The notes: a model not told the origin generated them from the sequence alone. DNA of 64,000 bases from Dama dama (GCF_033118175.1 NC_083697.1:26820001-26884000), one strand, 5' to 3'. Shown: positions 22,822-32,204, counted from the stretch's first letter. Translations and numbers: made by a program.

Positions 22822-23402
22822 GTTCAGTTCAGTTACTCAGTCATGTCCGATCCCATGGACCACAGCACGCCAGGCCTCCCTGTCCATCACCAACTCCCGG
22901 AGTTTACTCAAACTCATGTCCATTGAGTCAGTGATGCCATCCAACCATCTTGTCCTCTGTTGTCCCCTTCTCTTTCTGCCTTCAATCTTTCCCAGCATCA
23001 GGGTCTTTTCTAATGAGTCAGCTCTTCGCATCAGGTGGCCAACGTACTGGAGCTTCAGCTTCAGCATCAGTCCTTCCAATGAATACTCAGGACTGATCTC
23101 CTTTAGGATGGACTGGTTGGATCTCCTTGCAGTCCAAGGAACTCTCAAGAGTCTTCTCCAGAACCACAGTTCAAAAGCATCCATTCTTCAGCACTCAGCT
23201 TTATGGTCCAGCTTTCACATCCATACATGACTACTGGAAAAACCATAGCTTTGACTAGACAGACCTTTGTTGGCAAAGTAATGTCTCTGCTTTTTAATAT
23301 GCTGTCTAGGTTGGTCATAACTTTTCTTCCAAGGAGCAAGTGTCTTTTAATTTCATGGTTGCAGTCACCATCTGCAGTGATTTTGAAGTCCAAGAATATA
23401 AA
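22822..23402 (-). mobile_element. BovB LINE 3' end, antisense (copy B)
   Basis: On the minus strand this holds the C-terminal RT frame and the BovB tail; the tail complement begins gttcagttcagttactcagt. 5'-truncated. Followed directly by the composite SINE block at 23428-23885. Confidence 0.95.
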
Positions 23403-23426
23403 GGTTAAAAAGATATAAAGAACCAA
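22837..23426 (-). pseudogene. BovB RT C-terminal fragment in two frames
   Basis: Minus-strand frames 23145-23426 (…LDSILKSRDITLPTKVCLVK…, …YGCESWTIKL…) and 22837-23184 (…FELWFWRRLLRVPWTARR…, …RTRWLDGITDSMDMSL…) are successive parts of one BovB protein separated by a frameshift near 23150-23185. The catalytic YADD region lies upstream and is missing. Confidence 0.88.
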
Positions 23427-23427
23427 G

Positions 23428-23624
23428 TGGGCTTCCCTGGTGGCTCAGACGGCAAAGAATCTGCCTGTAATGCAAGAGACATGGGTTTGGATCCCTGGGT
23501 GGGGAATATCCCCTGGAGGAGGAAATGTCAACCCACTTCAGTATTTTGGCCTGAAGAATCCCATGAATAGAGCAACCTAGAGGGCCACAGTCCAAAAGAG
23601 TCGAAAAGAGATGGACACAACTAA
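23428..23624 (+). mobile_element. Bov-tA SINE, sense, in a composite block
   Basis: Head gggcttccctggtggctcag, body and tail aaaagagatggacacaactaa. The left flank aaagaaccaag (23417-23427) is repeated only after the neighbouring CHR SINE (23886-23896). Confidence 0.94.
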
Positions 23625-23658
23625 GTGTGTGCATGCATGTGCGCGTGTGTGTGCATGT

Positions 23659-23707
<49 letters not shown>
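23625..23707. repeat. (CA)n tract within 83 bp of alternating purine-pyrimidine
   Basis: gtgtgtgcatgcatgtgcgc leads into about 24 CA units from 23660. Every step from 23625 to 23707 alternates purine and pyrimidine, the composition most prone to Z-DNA. Confidence 0.97.
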
Positions 23708-23708
<1 letters not shown>

Positions 23709-23713
23709 CTGTG

Positions 23714-23885
23714 TAGGGACTTCCCTGATGCTCTAGTGGCTAAGATGCCATGCTCTCAATTCAGGGGGCCGGGTTCTATCCCAGGGAACTATTACTATAT
23801 CCCACATGCCACACATCACAGTGAAGATCCAGAGTTCAGGAACTAAGACTCAACACAGTCAAATAAATAAATATATTTATAAAAA
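23714..23885 (+). mobile_element. CHR-type SINE, sense, in a composite block
   Basis: Head gtagggacttccctgatgct, the ggccgggttctatccc B-box region, body and AT-rich tail (aaataaataaatatatttat, then A-run). Its right flank aaagaaccaag matches the sequence left of the upstream Bov-tA. Confidence 0.92.
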
Positions 23886-23896
23886 AAAGAACCAAG

Positions 23897-25352
23897 AAGA
23901 TTTTTATAAACATGTTGTAAGTTCCAGCTGTGGTTAGGGTGGAGTGTTGTGGTTGTCCATCCACGCAGCCTAGCTTTTATTTTACCTTTCTTGAAAAATG
24001 TTCTCTCTCATAGTGCCCTATAGTTTTTCTTTAAAACACTTGTCAGAATTTATTTATTTTGTTTTATATCATGTTTCTCACTGAGATTATTACATATAAG
24101 CACAATGAAGGCTGATGTTTATTTATTGGACTTGTCAAATTGTGTTCTCTAACATCTAACATAGAACTGACATATATCAGGAACTGAAAAATATTTTTTA
24201 AATTACTGACTAAATGCACTGAACTGTTATATCCTGAGTGTGTTCAAATTTTGTCAGAAACTAGAAATTATTCTAGTATTTGTATAGGGATAAAATTAAC
24301 CCAGATCATTGGAATGACTGTGGGAGAGAAAGCCTGGAAGGTTATTATTTAGCAAGTTTGAAAGTGCAGGATTACTGGAAAGCCACTCTCTGTGATCCTA
24401 GCTGCATGGAGTTGTGAAGTGGGTTATTCTCAGGAGGATGGCTGGAGCCACTGGAAGCTTCTGTTGATGATCTCAGCTGCCTGCTTATAGCAGGTGATTC
24501 CTGGGAGAAGCGCCGAAAGCCAAAGAGTGCTGCCAGCAATGATCTCATCTGCCTGCAAACAGCTGCTGCTGATAAAAAGACTTCTTCTCTTTAAAATCTT
24601 TGTGAATGTCTCATTGGCAGGATCTAACCTTGAATGATGTCGAAGAGAGATTCTGGGACATGTAGTTCCACAGTGTAGACTGGAGTGAGACTTAAGTTGA
24701 TGAAAGGCAATTCAACACACTGAATCATTAGAAGGGAGCTCCTAATTAAAGATAAACCAGCCTGAAAGCTTCATGATGAGAAAGGTTTACTTTAAAAAAA
24801 TTGATCTATCCCCAGCAGTTGGGTGCTTATGGCTGATGGCTAGCTGAGCAACACAGAATCACATTCTCCTTCCACAGTGTATGTAGGCTTGTTTCTGATG
24901 AGTGGCTACCTGTCTACTTTTCCTAGCTTCCCATGCATCCAAGTAAGACCATGTAGCTGGTTCTTGCCAAGGCGCTGAGAACAGAAGGGGTGTGTATCTA
25001 TTATGAACTAAGGTGGATAGGTGCCAGAGCCTCAGCTTTACGAGATCTCTTTCTTTTCGCTGTGGTCTGGCTGAGTGTAAAGCATTGGGCAGAGGACTCT
25101 GAAGATACCCTGGGACAAGGCAGAGCCACTGATGGGAATATCTGGGATTTTTGTCATTGTCTGAATGAAAACTGCTGATCAGGAATGTCTGATTTGACTT
25201 TGTATATAAGAACTAAATCAGGTGGTATAAAACCGATGAAACTTTGCGGTTGCTTGTCATAATACTGGGTCACTCTTAAATTCTTAAGAAATATTCAATG
25301 ACTAAATGACTAAAGTAGAAAGGTTTACCACGCCCTTTGCAAATTCTTCCCC
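23897..25352. other. Unassigned sequence with a diverged internal repeat
   Basis: No gene recognised. Between 24390 and 24560 related motifs recur (gatcctagctgcatgg, gatctcagctgcctgc, gatctcatctgcctgc), suggesting a degraded tandem or an old repeat. A 62-codon frame at 24990-25178 has no domain. Confidence 0.4.
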
Positions 25353-25437
25353 AGGGGCTTCCGTGGTAGCTCAGGTAATAAAGAACCTGGCTGCAATGCA
25401 GGAGGCCTGGGTTTGACCCCTGGGTTGGGAAGATCCA
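25353..25437 (+). mobile_element. Bov-tA SINE head fragment, sense
   Basis: Only the tRNA-derived head is present: ggggcttccgtggtagctca, gcaatgcaggaggcctgggt and gacccctgggttgggaagat. It stops before the body. Confidence 0.9.
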
Positions 25438-25884
25438 ACTCTTCTGTGTGCTTCTTCCCTCAACTCCTATACACTCCCCAAATGTTGTTCAGACATATGA
25501 CAAAGAGAGTTTGGCAACTAATTAGAAAGGCTCTCCCACTGTGAGAAACTGAAAAATCTTTGTAACACAACTTTCTGATCAAGACTTTGTCAAAAAAAAC
25601 AATCATAACAGGTGATAGAGGCGTCATAACTAGCATAACATAACTAACTTGCTTGGTTAAAACCCAGAACTACCAGTAAACACTTTAAGTTTAGAATTCC
25701 TACTGGAAAAACTAAAGTAAGGACCCTGGAAGCCTGTAGTACACCTGAAATTTCACTCTAATCTTGTAACTGGATCAAGTATTGAGAATTAGCCAGGTAA
25801 CCATTGTCTGATAAATCTTCAAATTCCTGTACTAAGTCATTTTAATCCTAGAAGCAGAGATAAAAATAATAGACAACAACAACA
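25438..25884. other. Unassigned sequence
   Basis: No gene or repeat recognised. Confidence 0.4.
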
Positions 25885-26335
25885 AAGTGAAAGGCACCAT
25901 AGTAAGTGCTTTCCATGAACCATTGGCTATTAATTCCATACACATAATATACTCTCATTATTATTATGCCATCATTATTATTATGCCACCTTTACGATGA
26001 GAAAACCGATGCCCAGAGAGAAATGTGGGAGTGGGGAGGAGTAAATCAGGAGCTGGGGCTGAACATACACACACTACTAAATGTAAGGTAACCAGCAAGG
26101 ACCTTCTGTGTAGTACAGGGAACTCCGCTCAGTGTTCTGTGATAACCTATATGAGAAAAGAATCTTGAAGAATATATATATGTATGTATGTATGTATCAA
26201 ACTGAATCTCTTTGCTGTACAGCTGAAAATAGCACAACATTGTAAACCAACTATATTCCAATAAAATTATAAAAAACAAACAAACCCTGGTGCTCAGAGA
26301 GATTAAGAAATATTCCTAAGGCCACATAGCTATTT
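25885..26335 (-). mobile_element. MIR SINE, antisense, split by an L1
   Basis: The left part (aggcaccatagtaagtgctt to gatgagaaaaccgatgccca) and right part (gtgctcagagagattaagaa to gccacatagctatttaat) are consecutive pieces of an antisense MIR, interrupted at about 26030-26283 by an L1 3' end. Confidence 0.78.
26030..26283 (+). mobile_element. Ruminant L1 3' end, sense
   Basis: Landmarks are aggagtaaatcaggagctgg, ccagcaaggaccttctgtgt, tctttgctgtacagctgaaa, caacattgtaaaccaactat and a ccaataaaattataaaaaac end with A-rich tail. Imperfect flanks gcccagagagaaatg and gctcagagagattaag suggest a target-site duplication. Confidence 0.85.
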
Positions 26336-26690
26336 AATATTTTTCTTTGATCTAGAAAGTAATCTATGTATTTGGTGATAACTTGTCTCATATAGTCACT
26401 ACCCATAGGAGGAAGTTTTCATACACTTTTTGCAAGTTGCATTTGGTCATTATTTTCTTTACTAAATACCATGCTAAAAATTTGGCAAGATATTTCTCTT
26501 GATTTCATGTTTTTCATTTTATACTCCTTTCTCCACCTCATTGCATTTATTATAGAATTGATCCCCTTTTTCCCGCTCATTGCTTTAAAAATCAGAGGCC
26601 ATTTGGTTAAAGTGGTCTCATTGATTTACGGACTGAAAAATGTTATCTTAATCCTTCTCAGGTCATTTTAGTACCTTAAAACTAGAAATT
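26336..26690. other. Unassigned AT-rich sequence
   Basis: No gene or repeat recognised. A 66-codon frame at 26471-26671 is hydrophobic by composition and not supported. Confidence 0.4.
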
Positions 26691-26705
26691 AAAAGGGCTT
26701 TGTTG

Positions 26706-26931
26706 GAATTTCCCTGGTGGTTCAGTCATTAAGAATCTGCCTTCCAGTGCAGGGTTCATGGGTTCAAACCCTGGGAGGGGAACATAAAATGCTACATACT
26801 TCAGGGCAACCAAGACCCTGTGTGGCAACTACTGAGCCTGTGAGTTCTGGAATCCGAGCACCAAAAGGAAAGATCCTACCACTAAGAACCGACATCAGCC
26901 AAATACATACATACATACAAAAATATTTTTT
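26706..26931 (+). mobile_element. CHR-type SINE, sense
   Basis: Head gaatttccctggtggttcag, B-box gggttcaaaccctggg, long unrelated body (ggcaaccaagaccctgtgtg) and a (CATA)n/A-rich tail. Flanks aaagggctttgttg and aaaggcctttcttg look like a 12/14 target-site duplication. Confidence 0.92.
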
Positions 26932-26946
26932 TAAAGGCCTTTCTTG

Positions 26947-27079
26947 AAGAAATTTTGTTTATAATTGGAAGCTTCAGTTCCATGCCTATGTCAAACTTTC
27001 ACAAAATAAAAACCTAAAAACAAAATAAAGTGAGAGTTTTAAGTTTGATCAACATGATCCAATAACAACTGCTGCTGTG
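26947..27079. other. Unassigned sequence
   Basis: No gene or repeat recognised. Confidence 0.4.
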
Positions 27080-27240
27080 AGTACAACTGCTATGGTTATT
27101 CTTGTTGCCACAATTATTTATTGAATGTCCAGTCTTTTCACTCACCATAATACGTACTTACACACAAAACACTAATCTTTAAAATAACCCAATGAAGTAA
27201 ATATTATTATTTCTATTTTGCAGGTAAGTAAGCTGAGGCT

Positions 27241-27436
27241 AGGGGCTTTTCTGGTGGCTCAGGGGTAAAGAATCTGCCTGTCAGTGCAGGTGATGTGGGT
27301 TTGATCCCTGGGTCAGGAAGATCCCTTACAGCAACCTGCTCCTGTATTCTTGCCTGGGAAATCCCATAGACAGAAGAGACTGGTGGGCTGTAGTCCATGG
27401 GGTCACAAAAGAGTTGGACATGACTTAGTTGACTAA
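27241..27436 (+). mobile_element. Bov-tA SINE, sense, first of a tandem pair
   Basis: Head aggggcttttctggtggctc through body to the tail acatgacttagttgactaaa. The left flank aagctgaggct (27230-27240) is repeated only after the adjoining BOV-A2. Confidence 0.95.
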
Positions 27437-27720
27437 ACCAGAGAAGGCAATGGCACCCCACTCCAGTACTCTTGTCTGGAAAATCCCATGGACGGAAGAG
27501 CCCGGTAGGCTGCAGTCCACGGGGTCACTAAGAGTCCGCCTCGACTGAGCGACTTCACTTTCACTTTTCACTTTCATGCATTGGAGAAGGAAATGGCAAC
27601 CCACTCCAGTGTTCTTGCCTGGAGAATCCCGGGGACGGGGGAGCCTGGCGGGCTGCCGTCTATGGGGTCGCACAGAGTCGGACACGACTGAAGCGACTTG
27701 GCAGCAGCAGCAGCAGCAGT
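27437..27720 (+). mobile_element. BOV-A2 dimeric SINE, sense
   Basis: Two related monomers (agaaggcaatggcaccccac and ggagaaggaaatggcaaccc starts) are joined by cttcactttcacttttcact, and the copy ends in a (CAG)n tail at about 27704-27720. It looks little diverged and complete, and so young. Confidence 0.96.
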
Positions 27721-27877
27721 GACTAAATAACAGCAACAACAAGCTGAGGCCAAGGGAGGTTAAAAAACTTTCCTTAAGGACAAAGATAGGGCTAGTTAGT
27801 AACACATCAGGTTTGATCCAGATTTTAAGTTCCTGCTATCTTTTATCACACCATGCTGCCTCTCTGAACTCATTCAT

Positions 27878-27955
27878 TTTATTGTTTTTAAATTATTTTT
27901 CATTGGAGTATAGTTGTTTTACAATATTGTGTTAGTTCTGGCTGTATGGCAAAGT
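27878..27955 (-). mobile_element. L1 3' end fragment, antisense
   Basis: Matches the antisense start of the ruminant L1 3' end: ttcattggagtatagttgtt, acaatattgtgttagttctg and ggcaaagtga. Short, with an AT-rich left edge. Confidence 0.78.
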
Positions 27956-28134
27956 GAGGCTTTATTTTGAAATGAAAGCATGACTTTATTATTTACTGAG
28001 TGGCTGCTTACATTTAATTTTTACATTGCCACCAAAGAACTACCCTAATACTCAGCTTATTCCCACCCAGAAAGCTTATCCCCCAGTTGACCAGCCTTAG
28101 GGTCTGGGAGACCAACTAACATATGGCTTGTTAG

Positions 28135-28300
28135 AGCAGTGACTCTACACATTGAATCACCTGGGAAATTTTGACAATCCCACCATTTGAGTTTCCTACT
28201 CAGAGATTCTGATTTAATTGGTATGGGCTTGGGGAATTTTAAAGTTTCCCCAAGGATTTCTAATGTGGAGACGATACTGAGAACTAGGGAGTAACTAGGC
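28135..28300 (+). mobile_element. MER5A hAT-Charlie DNA transposon
   Basis: Typical order: aatcacctgggaaattttga, cagagattctgatttaattg, ttccccaaggatttctaatg, then a diverged gagaac end. Length fits a full MER5A. Confidence 0.78.
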
Positions 28301-28589
28301 TTGCCCTGGGAGTCACCACACTGAAGACCCTTGGAATTCATGGGAAGGATGGCATTAACCAGCCACTACTGTGACTTTCCTCTTATATAATTTCTTCGTA
28401 ATTCTTATTTCTTTCTTTTTCTCTCTTTGAAAACCCAAGGCTGTCCAATGAGAAAGCATGTGGGTCTCAGAGTTGTTCTGGGAAATTAGACTTTTGGAGG
28501 CTGGCTAAACTGGATAAGAATCCATTCTTTGGGTTGGCTAGGCTGGCTGGGAGATGAATAGATTAGAGATGAGGAGATGAATTAGAGAG
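28301..28589. other. Unassigned sequence
   Basis: No gene or repeat recognised. Confidence 0.4.
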
Positions 28590-28700
28590 TGAGGAAATAT
28601 GGTACAGTGGAAAAAACTAACTTGGAATTAAAACACTTGGATTCATTTCTGGCTTTGCCACTTACTGCGTGTGACTGATTCATTTCCCATTTTAGTTGAA
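28590..28700 (+). mobile_element. MIR SINE 5' part, sense
   Basis: ggtacagtggaaaaaactaa, cttggattcatttctggctt and gccacttactgcgtgtgac follow the MIR 5' half. The match stops near 28680-28700. Confidence 0.72.
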
Positions 28701-29564
28701 AAAGCAAATCTGACTTTTTGATTTCTGAAATATTTTCTGGCTTAACAAGTATCAGTAGAGGAAAAGAGCGGGATGTAATTAAAGTTTAGGAAGCAATGCC
28801 TGGGTAAGTTCCAGCACTTTTGACTTATGTTGGTTTGCAGAAAGCTGGAGGAAATCCTGCTTTTCTCAACACCTTTCTAGTTTCAGAAGGCATCGTGAAA
28901 CATCATGAGGAAGGGGCTGTGATTCCAGGTAGTGGCCGGGGGGCTTCCCATGACTTAGTTTCTGACTGTCATGACTCACATGGGTCACTGTGTCTACTTG
29001 GCATTTCTCTGTTTTCTTTCCCACTTCCTGACACCTACACTTGCCTGATCAAGCACTGCTGGCACTCAGCTAGGTCTAGTTTAGTCCAACGGGGTGTTTT
29101 GCCCTGGATCCAGGGAATGGCGAGCTCTGCTCCTTTGTCTGAAGTGTAGTGGATGTATCAGGGTGGAGAGGGAAGTGGTGGGTCTTTGTGAGACTTATTG
29201 ACCATCGTAGCCATGTGCTCTATCCTCATCTCTCATGGGTGTAAGGTGGGCATGAGTCAGCAGATGGATAAACCTCCCCTCCTGAATTTCCTCCACTTAA
29301 TAGAGGGGCGTTGCTCTGGAGGGGGGAACTAACCCAGGATCTTTGAAACCCTTGGATATCAGTGCAGAACGAGGGCAGCAGAAATATTTTAGAGGTTTGG
29401 ACTACCTTTGAAGCCAACAGGATATGTTCCAGGCGAGAGAGGACTGGAGAGGTGTTATTTTCCCTCTGGGTCCCCAGTCTCTGATGTTCCATATCATGGA
29501 GGGTGCCTAAGGGGAGATGGTGGTAGGGGTTTTCTTCACCTGTGGTATGGGGAATGGCCACCGT

Positions 29565-29650
29565 CTACCTAGTGGTTCTGAAACCTTAGACATTGGAATC
29601 ATCTGGAGTCTTCTGAAGCTATTTAGTTCCCTGACTCTAACAGGACTGAT
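29565..29650 (+). mobile_element. MER5A left-half fragment
   Basis: ctagtggttctgaaacctta and ggaatcatctggagtcttct match the beginning of MER5A; the right half is absent. Confidence 0.55.
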
Positions 29651-29837
29651 GAAAGATTCAATGAATAGATAATGAAGAGAGGACAGAGGGAAGCAGATCT
29701 TGTTTGACAAGATGAAATGGGCACAGAGAGGAGTTCAAGTGCCCACAGTCACTTCCTGCCAATGAAGGCTGCCTGGAGTCTGGAAGGAGGAAGAGGGGAA
29801 GGCAGAAGAAGCCAGGGTAGAGCTTGGAGGAGTGTGA

Positions 29838-30005
29838 CCCCTGCACCAGCACACCAACATCACCTGGGAGCTTCTTAGAAAAGCAAATTCTGGGGCCCCA
29901 CCCACACCTCCTTTATCTGAAACTCTGGGGGGTGGACTCTGCAGGCAGGCTTAACAAGCCCCCAGGTGATGCTGATATCTGCTAATGTCTGAGAACCACT
30001 GTCTT
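29838..30005 (+). mobile_element. MER5A hAT-Charlie DNA transposon
   Basis: catcacctgggagcttctta, ggggccccacccacacctcc, ctgaaactctggggggtgga, gcccccaggtgatgctgata and tctgagaaccactg follow MER5A to its terminal repeat. Confidence 0.85.
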
Positions 30006-30050
30006 AGAAGAAACATGTTGCTTTCCCATCCTGCTCCAGGCCTGAGTTCA

Positions 30051-30130
30051 GATAAGTGAGGAGAAGATTCCTGAAACGGGAGCTCAAGGAACAGGATGAG
30101 GTGCTGTGAGACCTGGGCAACGCGTGGAAG
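30051..30130 (+). pseudogene. Exon-like remnant with stop codons
   Basis: Begins after a pyrimidine-rich run ending in cag (30050) and ends at gaggtaggg, a donor-like site. One frame reads RFLKRELKEQDEVL, then TGA where CGA (Arg) would continue, then DLGNAWKE. The upstream ISEEKI block is in another frame. The charged, heptad-like pattern suggests a coiled coil. I cannot name the parent gene, and chance resemblance is possible. Confidence 0.28.
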
Positions 30131-30680
30131 GAGGTAGGGGGCCAGGCCTTGTTTACAGGACGAGGGAAGGACGGCACGCCTCTCTGACTTGTCCTTTACT
30201 CTGGTGCAGGGAACGGGTGGTTCTTTCTCCACTCATGTAGGCTCTGACTTATTTTTCCTGGCTGGTGGCTCCTGGGGTCCTGTGTGTGCCTTTCCTGGTG
30301 CATGGACCTCTGCGGTAGAGCAACCACAATGGTTGCTACTAGTTTGCAACCTGGCCTCCGTACACGGAGGGCATGGAGGGAGGGAAGAAAGGCAGCCACT
30401 CCCATTTCCTAGGCAGCAGTCCTAATAGGCAAGAACACCTATTTACTAGGCTGTCTTAGAGACTGTGAGATAAGTAGATTTCTGTACTTGTGCACCATAA
30501 TCTTAAGAGTTTATAGTGTCCTCAGCTGGGTTCAGCCCTGCACAACACCCACAAGGGCTCAATAACATACCACCTCTCAAGGCTGCATCCTTGAAATGGC
30601 TCTGACTATGGGAACCCTGTGGGCAGAACGTACATTTCAAGGAGCAGGAGTTTCCAATTGTCCGGGTCTAGCTTAAGGGT

Positions 30681-30805
30681 TGGAGAAGGAAATGGCAACC
30701 CACTTCAGTATTTTTGCCTAGAGAATCCCACGGACAGAGGAGCCTGGTGGGCTGTGGTCCATAGGGTCACACAGAGTTGGACACGACTAAAAGTGACTTA
30801 GCAGC
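30681..30805 (+). mobile_element. BOV-A2-type monomer, sense
   Basis: tggagaaggaaatggcaacc to gacacgactaaaagtgactt, ending agcagc. Flanks agcttaagggt at 30670-30680 and 30806-30816 are a perfect 11-bp target-site duplication. Confidence 0.95.
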
Positions 30806-30841
30806 AGCTTAAGGGTCAACCCATGGTCATGTCCTCTCCAT

Positions 30842-31044
30842 TTATTTTTCATTAGTCAATCAGTCATGTCCGACTCTCCAAGACCCCATGAACTTTAGCC
30901 CACCAGGCTCCTCTGTCCATGGAATTCTCGGACAAGAATACTGGAGTTGGTTGCCATGCCCTTCTTCAGGGGATCTTCCCGACCCAGGAATCGAACCCTG
31001 GTCTTCCGCATTGAGGGCAGACTCCCCACTGGAATGAGCCACAC
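30842..31044 (-). mobile_element. Bov-tA SINE, antisense
   Basis: T-rich tail at the left, body and head complement (gaatcgaaccctggtcttcc). Flanks catgtcctctccat at 30828-30841 and 31045-31058 are a perfect 14-bp target-site duplication. Confidence 0.96.
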
Positions 31045-31286
31045 CATGTCCTCTCCATAAACTCCTCCAATAGCTTTTAATCCACCAGAAGGTGCAGTAT
31101 GACTAGGAGCTGAGGAGGAAGGAGGAGGAGCCGAGGCAGCCCCCAGAGCAGGTACAGTAAGATGCCAGGAGGAAAAATGGAATCCCCAGGGGTAGCTGGT
31201 CTTCGGAGGTGGAGGGAAGTGTCCCTGGGAGAAAGATCCTTACTTTCCATGGCACTCACGCACTCTCCTTCTCTCTTCCCACCCAG

Positions 31287-31368
31287 AGACTGACATTCTC
31301 AACAACCTGAAGCAGCGGTCAGATGGGAAGCAGACCACTGCAAGGAAAAATGATGCAGCCGACTAATG
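31287..31368 (+). pseudogene. Exon-like segment with strong splice signals
   Basis: Preceded by the pyrimidine tract ctccttctctcttcccaccc and cag, and followed by ATG|gtaagg, so both splice signals are near consensus. The frame starting at 31289 gives 25 codons, TDILNNLKQRSD then GKQTTARKNDAAD, and then a TAA at 31364-31366, two bases before the donor site. Either the stop is genuine and the donor accidental, or this is a dead internal exon. No family recognised. Confidence 0.32.
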
Positions 31369-31469
31369 GTAAGGATGGAGGGGGTGTTTCCACGGAGACC
31401 AGGTATAAAGGCTTGGAAGAACTGCACTGGAATGCTTTGGGTTTTGAGCTATTTGTTTCTTTCTTGTAG

Positions 31470-31575
31470 TAGTATTCCATATTGTAGAAAGAAGGGAGAG
31501 CTGTTCCACACAAGGGTGAGAAACCTCCAGAAGCAGGAGGCAACAGTGCCCAGGAAAAATGAGGAAGTCAAGTAG
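31470..31575 (+). pseudogene. Exon-like segment ending in TAG
   Basis: Follows tttgtttctttcttgtag. A 101-base GT-AG interval separates it from the 31287-31368 piece, and joining the two keeps the reading phase. The frame ends GELFHTRVRNLQKQEAT, then VPRKNEEVK and TAG (31573-31575). The ~600 bp after it, up to the AATAAA, read like a 3' untranslated region. Parent gene unknown. Confidence 0.3.
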
Positions 31576-32150
31576 TTGCTGACCATGCTAGACAGGGGTG
31601 TGGCTGAATGCCTGGGCTGCCCTTGGGACAGTCTCACTGTGAATTTTCATGTGGTGGAAAGAGAGGGATAAACCTTGGATCAGGCGGCGCCTGATGGACA
31701 CAGATGTTTCTCATGTGCTTAATGAGGTGGGGGAGGGGAGTGGTGGTTTCTCCAGAAACTTGCCCTTTTTAACAGGATCCAGCTGTGAAACAGTCCATTT
31801 CCTAGAAGGCTTCTGCTTGGGGGTCCTCCAAAACTGTAGGATTGATGGATTGAGTTCGTTGAATGCCCAATTTCCCCTCATCTTTCCCCTTCTATACTAC
31901 CTTCCACACTCTTGAAAGCTTAGGTGACCATAGCTGTGGATTGTGTTAACTTGTGGAAACCCTGGAGGTGGAATTATTTAGGGGATTATTTATGTTTCAT
32001 TGTTGGAGAAAGCCCTGCTGTTTTAATTGTTCTGGTTTCAGTGAAGAATGAAACTTTTACTGACATAGTTATGGGCATTAGGCCTGAGTGTATTGGTTTT
32101 CAGGGGATGATGAGTCATGGAACAAAATCTGTTGGGAGCAAAGAGAATTG

Positions 32151-32204
32151 AATAAAAGTATGAAGAAGTCCTCTTCCCTAAAAAAAAAAAAAAAAAAAAA
32201 AAAA
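32151..32204 (+). other. AATAAA signal followed by 25-A tract
   Basis: AATAAA lies at 32151-32156 and an uninterrupted A25 at 32180-32204. The spacing is that of a cleaved, polyadenylated mRNA end copied into DNA. Confidence 0.7.

Larger units (their letters stand above)
27080..27845 (-). mobile_element. MIR SINE, antisense, split by two SINEs
   Basis: 27080-27240 (tttattgaatgtccagtctt … ataacccaatgaagtaaata … aagctgaggct) and 27741-27845 (aagctgaggccaagggaggt … ggctagttagtaac) are the two halves of one antisense MIR. The split is exactly at aagctgaggc, which is duplicated. Confidence 0.8.
28707..32204 (+). pseudogene. Candidate retroposed or decayed gene copy
   Basis: What is seen: the stretch is more GC-rich than its surroundings. 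It holds three exon-like pieces at 30051-30130, 31287-31368 and 31470-31575, and it ends with AATAAA (32151-32156) 24 bases before a run of 25 A. The exon-like pieces encode charged, coiled-coil-like sequence with in-frame stops. I do not recognise the parent protein. The terminal A-run after a polyadenylation signal suggests reverse transcription of an mRNA, but the GT-AG bounded intervals would then mean a partly unspliced template. A decayed multi-exon gene next to an unrelated A-run is the main alternative. gaaaaagcaaa at 28696-28706 and after the A-run may be a target duplication, which sets the weakly supported left edge. Confidence 0.33.

Noticed and set aside
28820..29149. 109-codon plus-strand open frame after a cag acceptor-like site
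   Set aside because: No recognisable domain and no donor in phase. Kept only as part of the uncertain retrocopy region.
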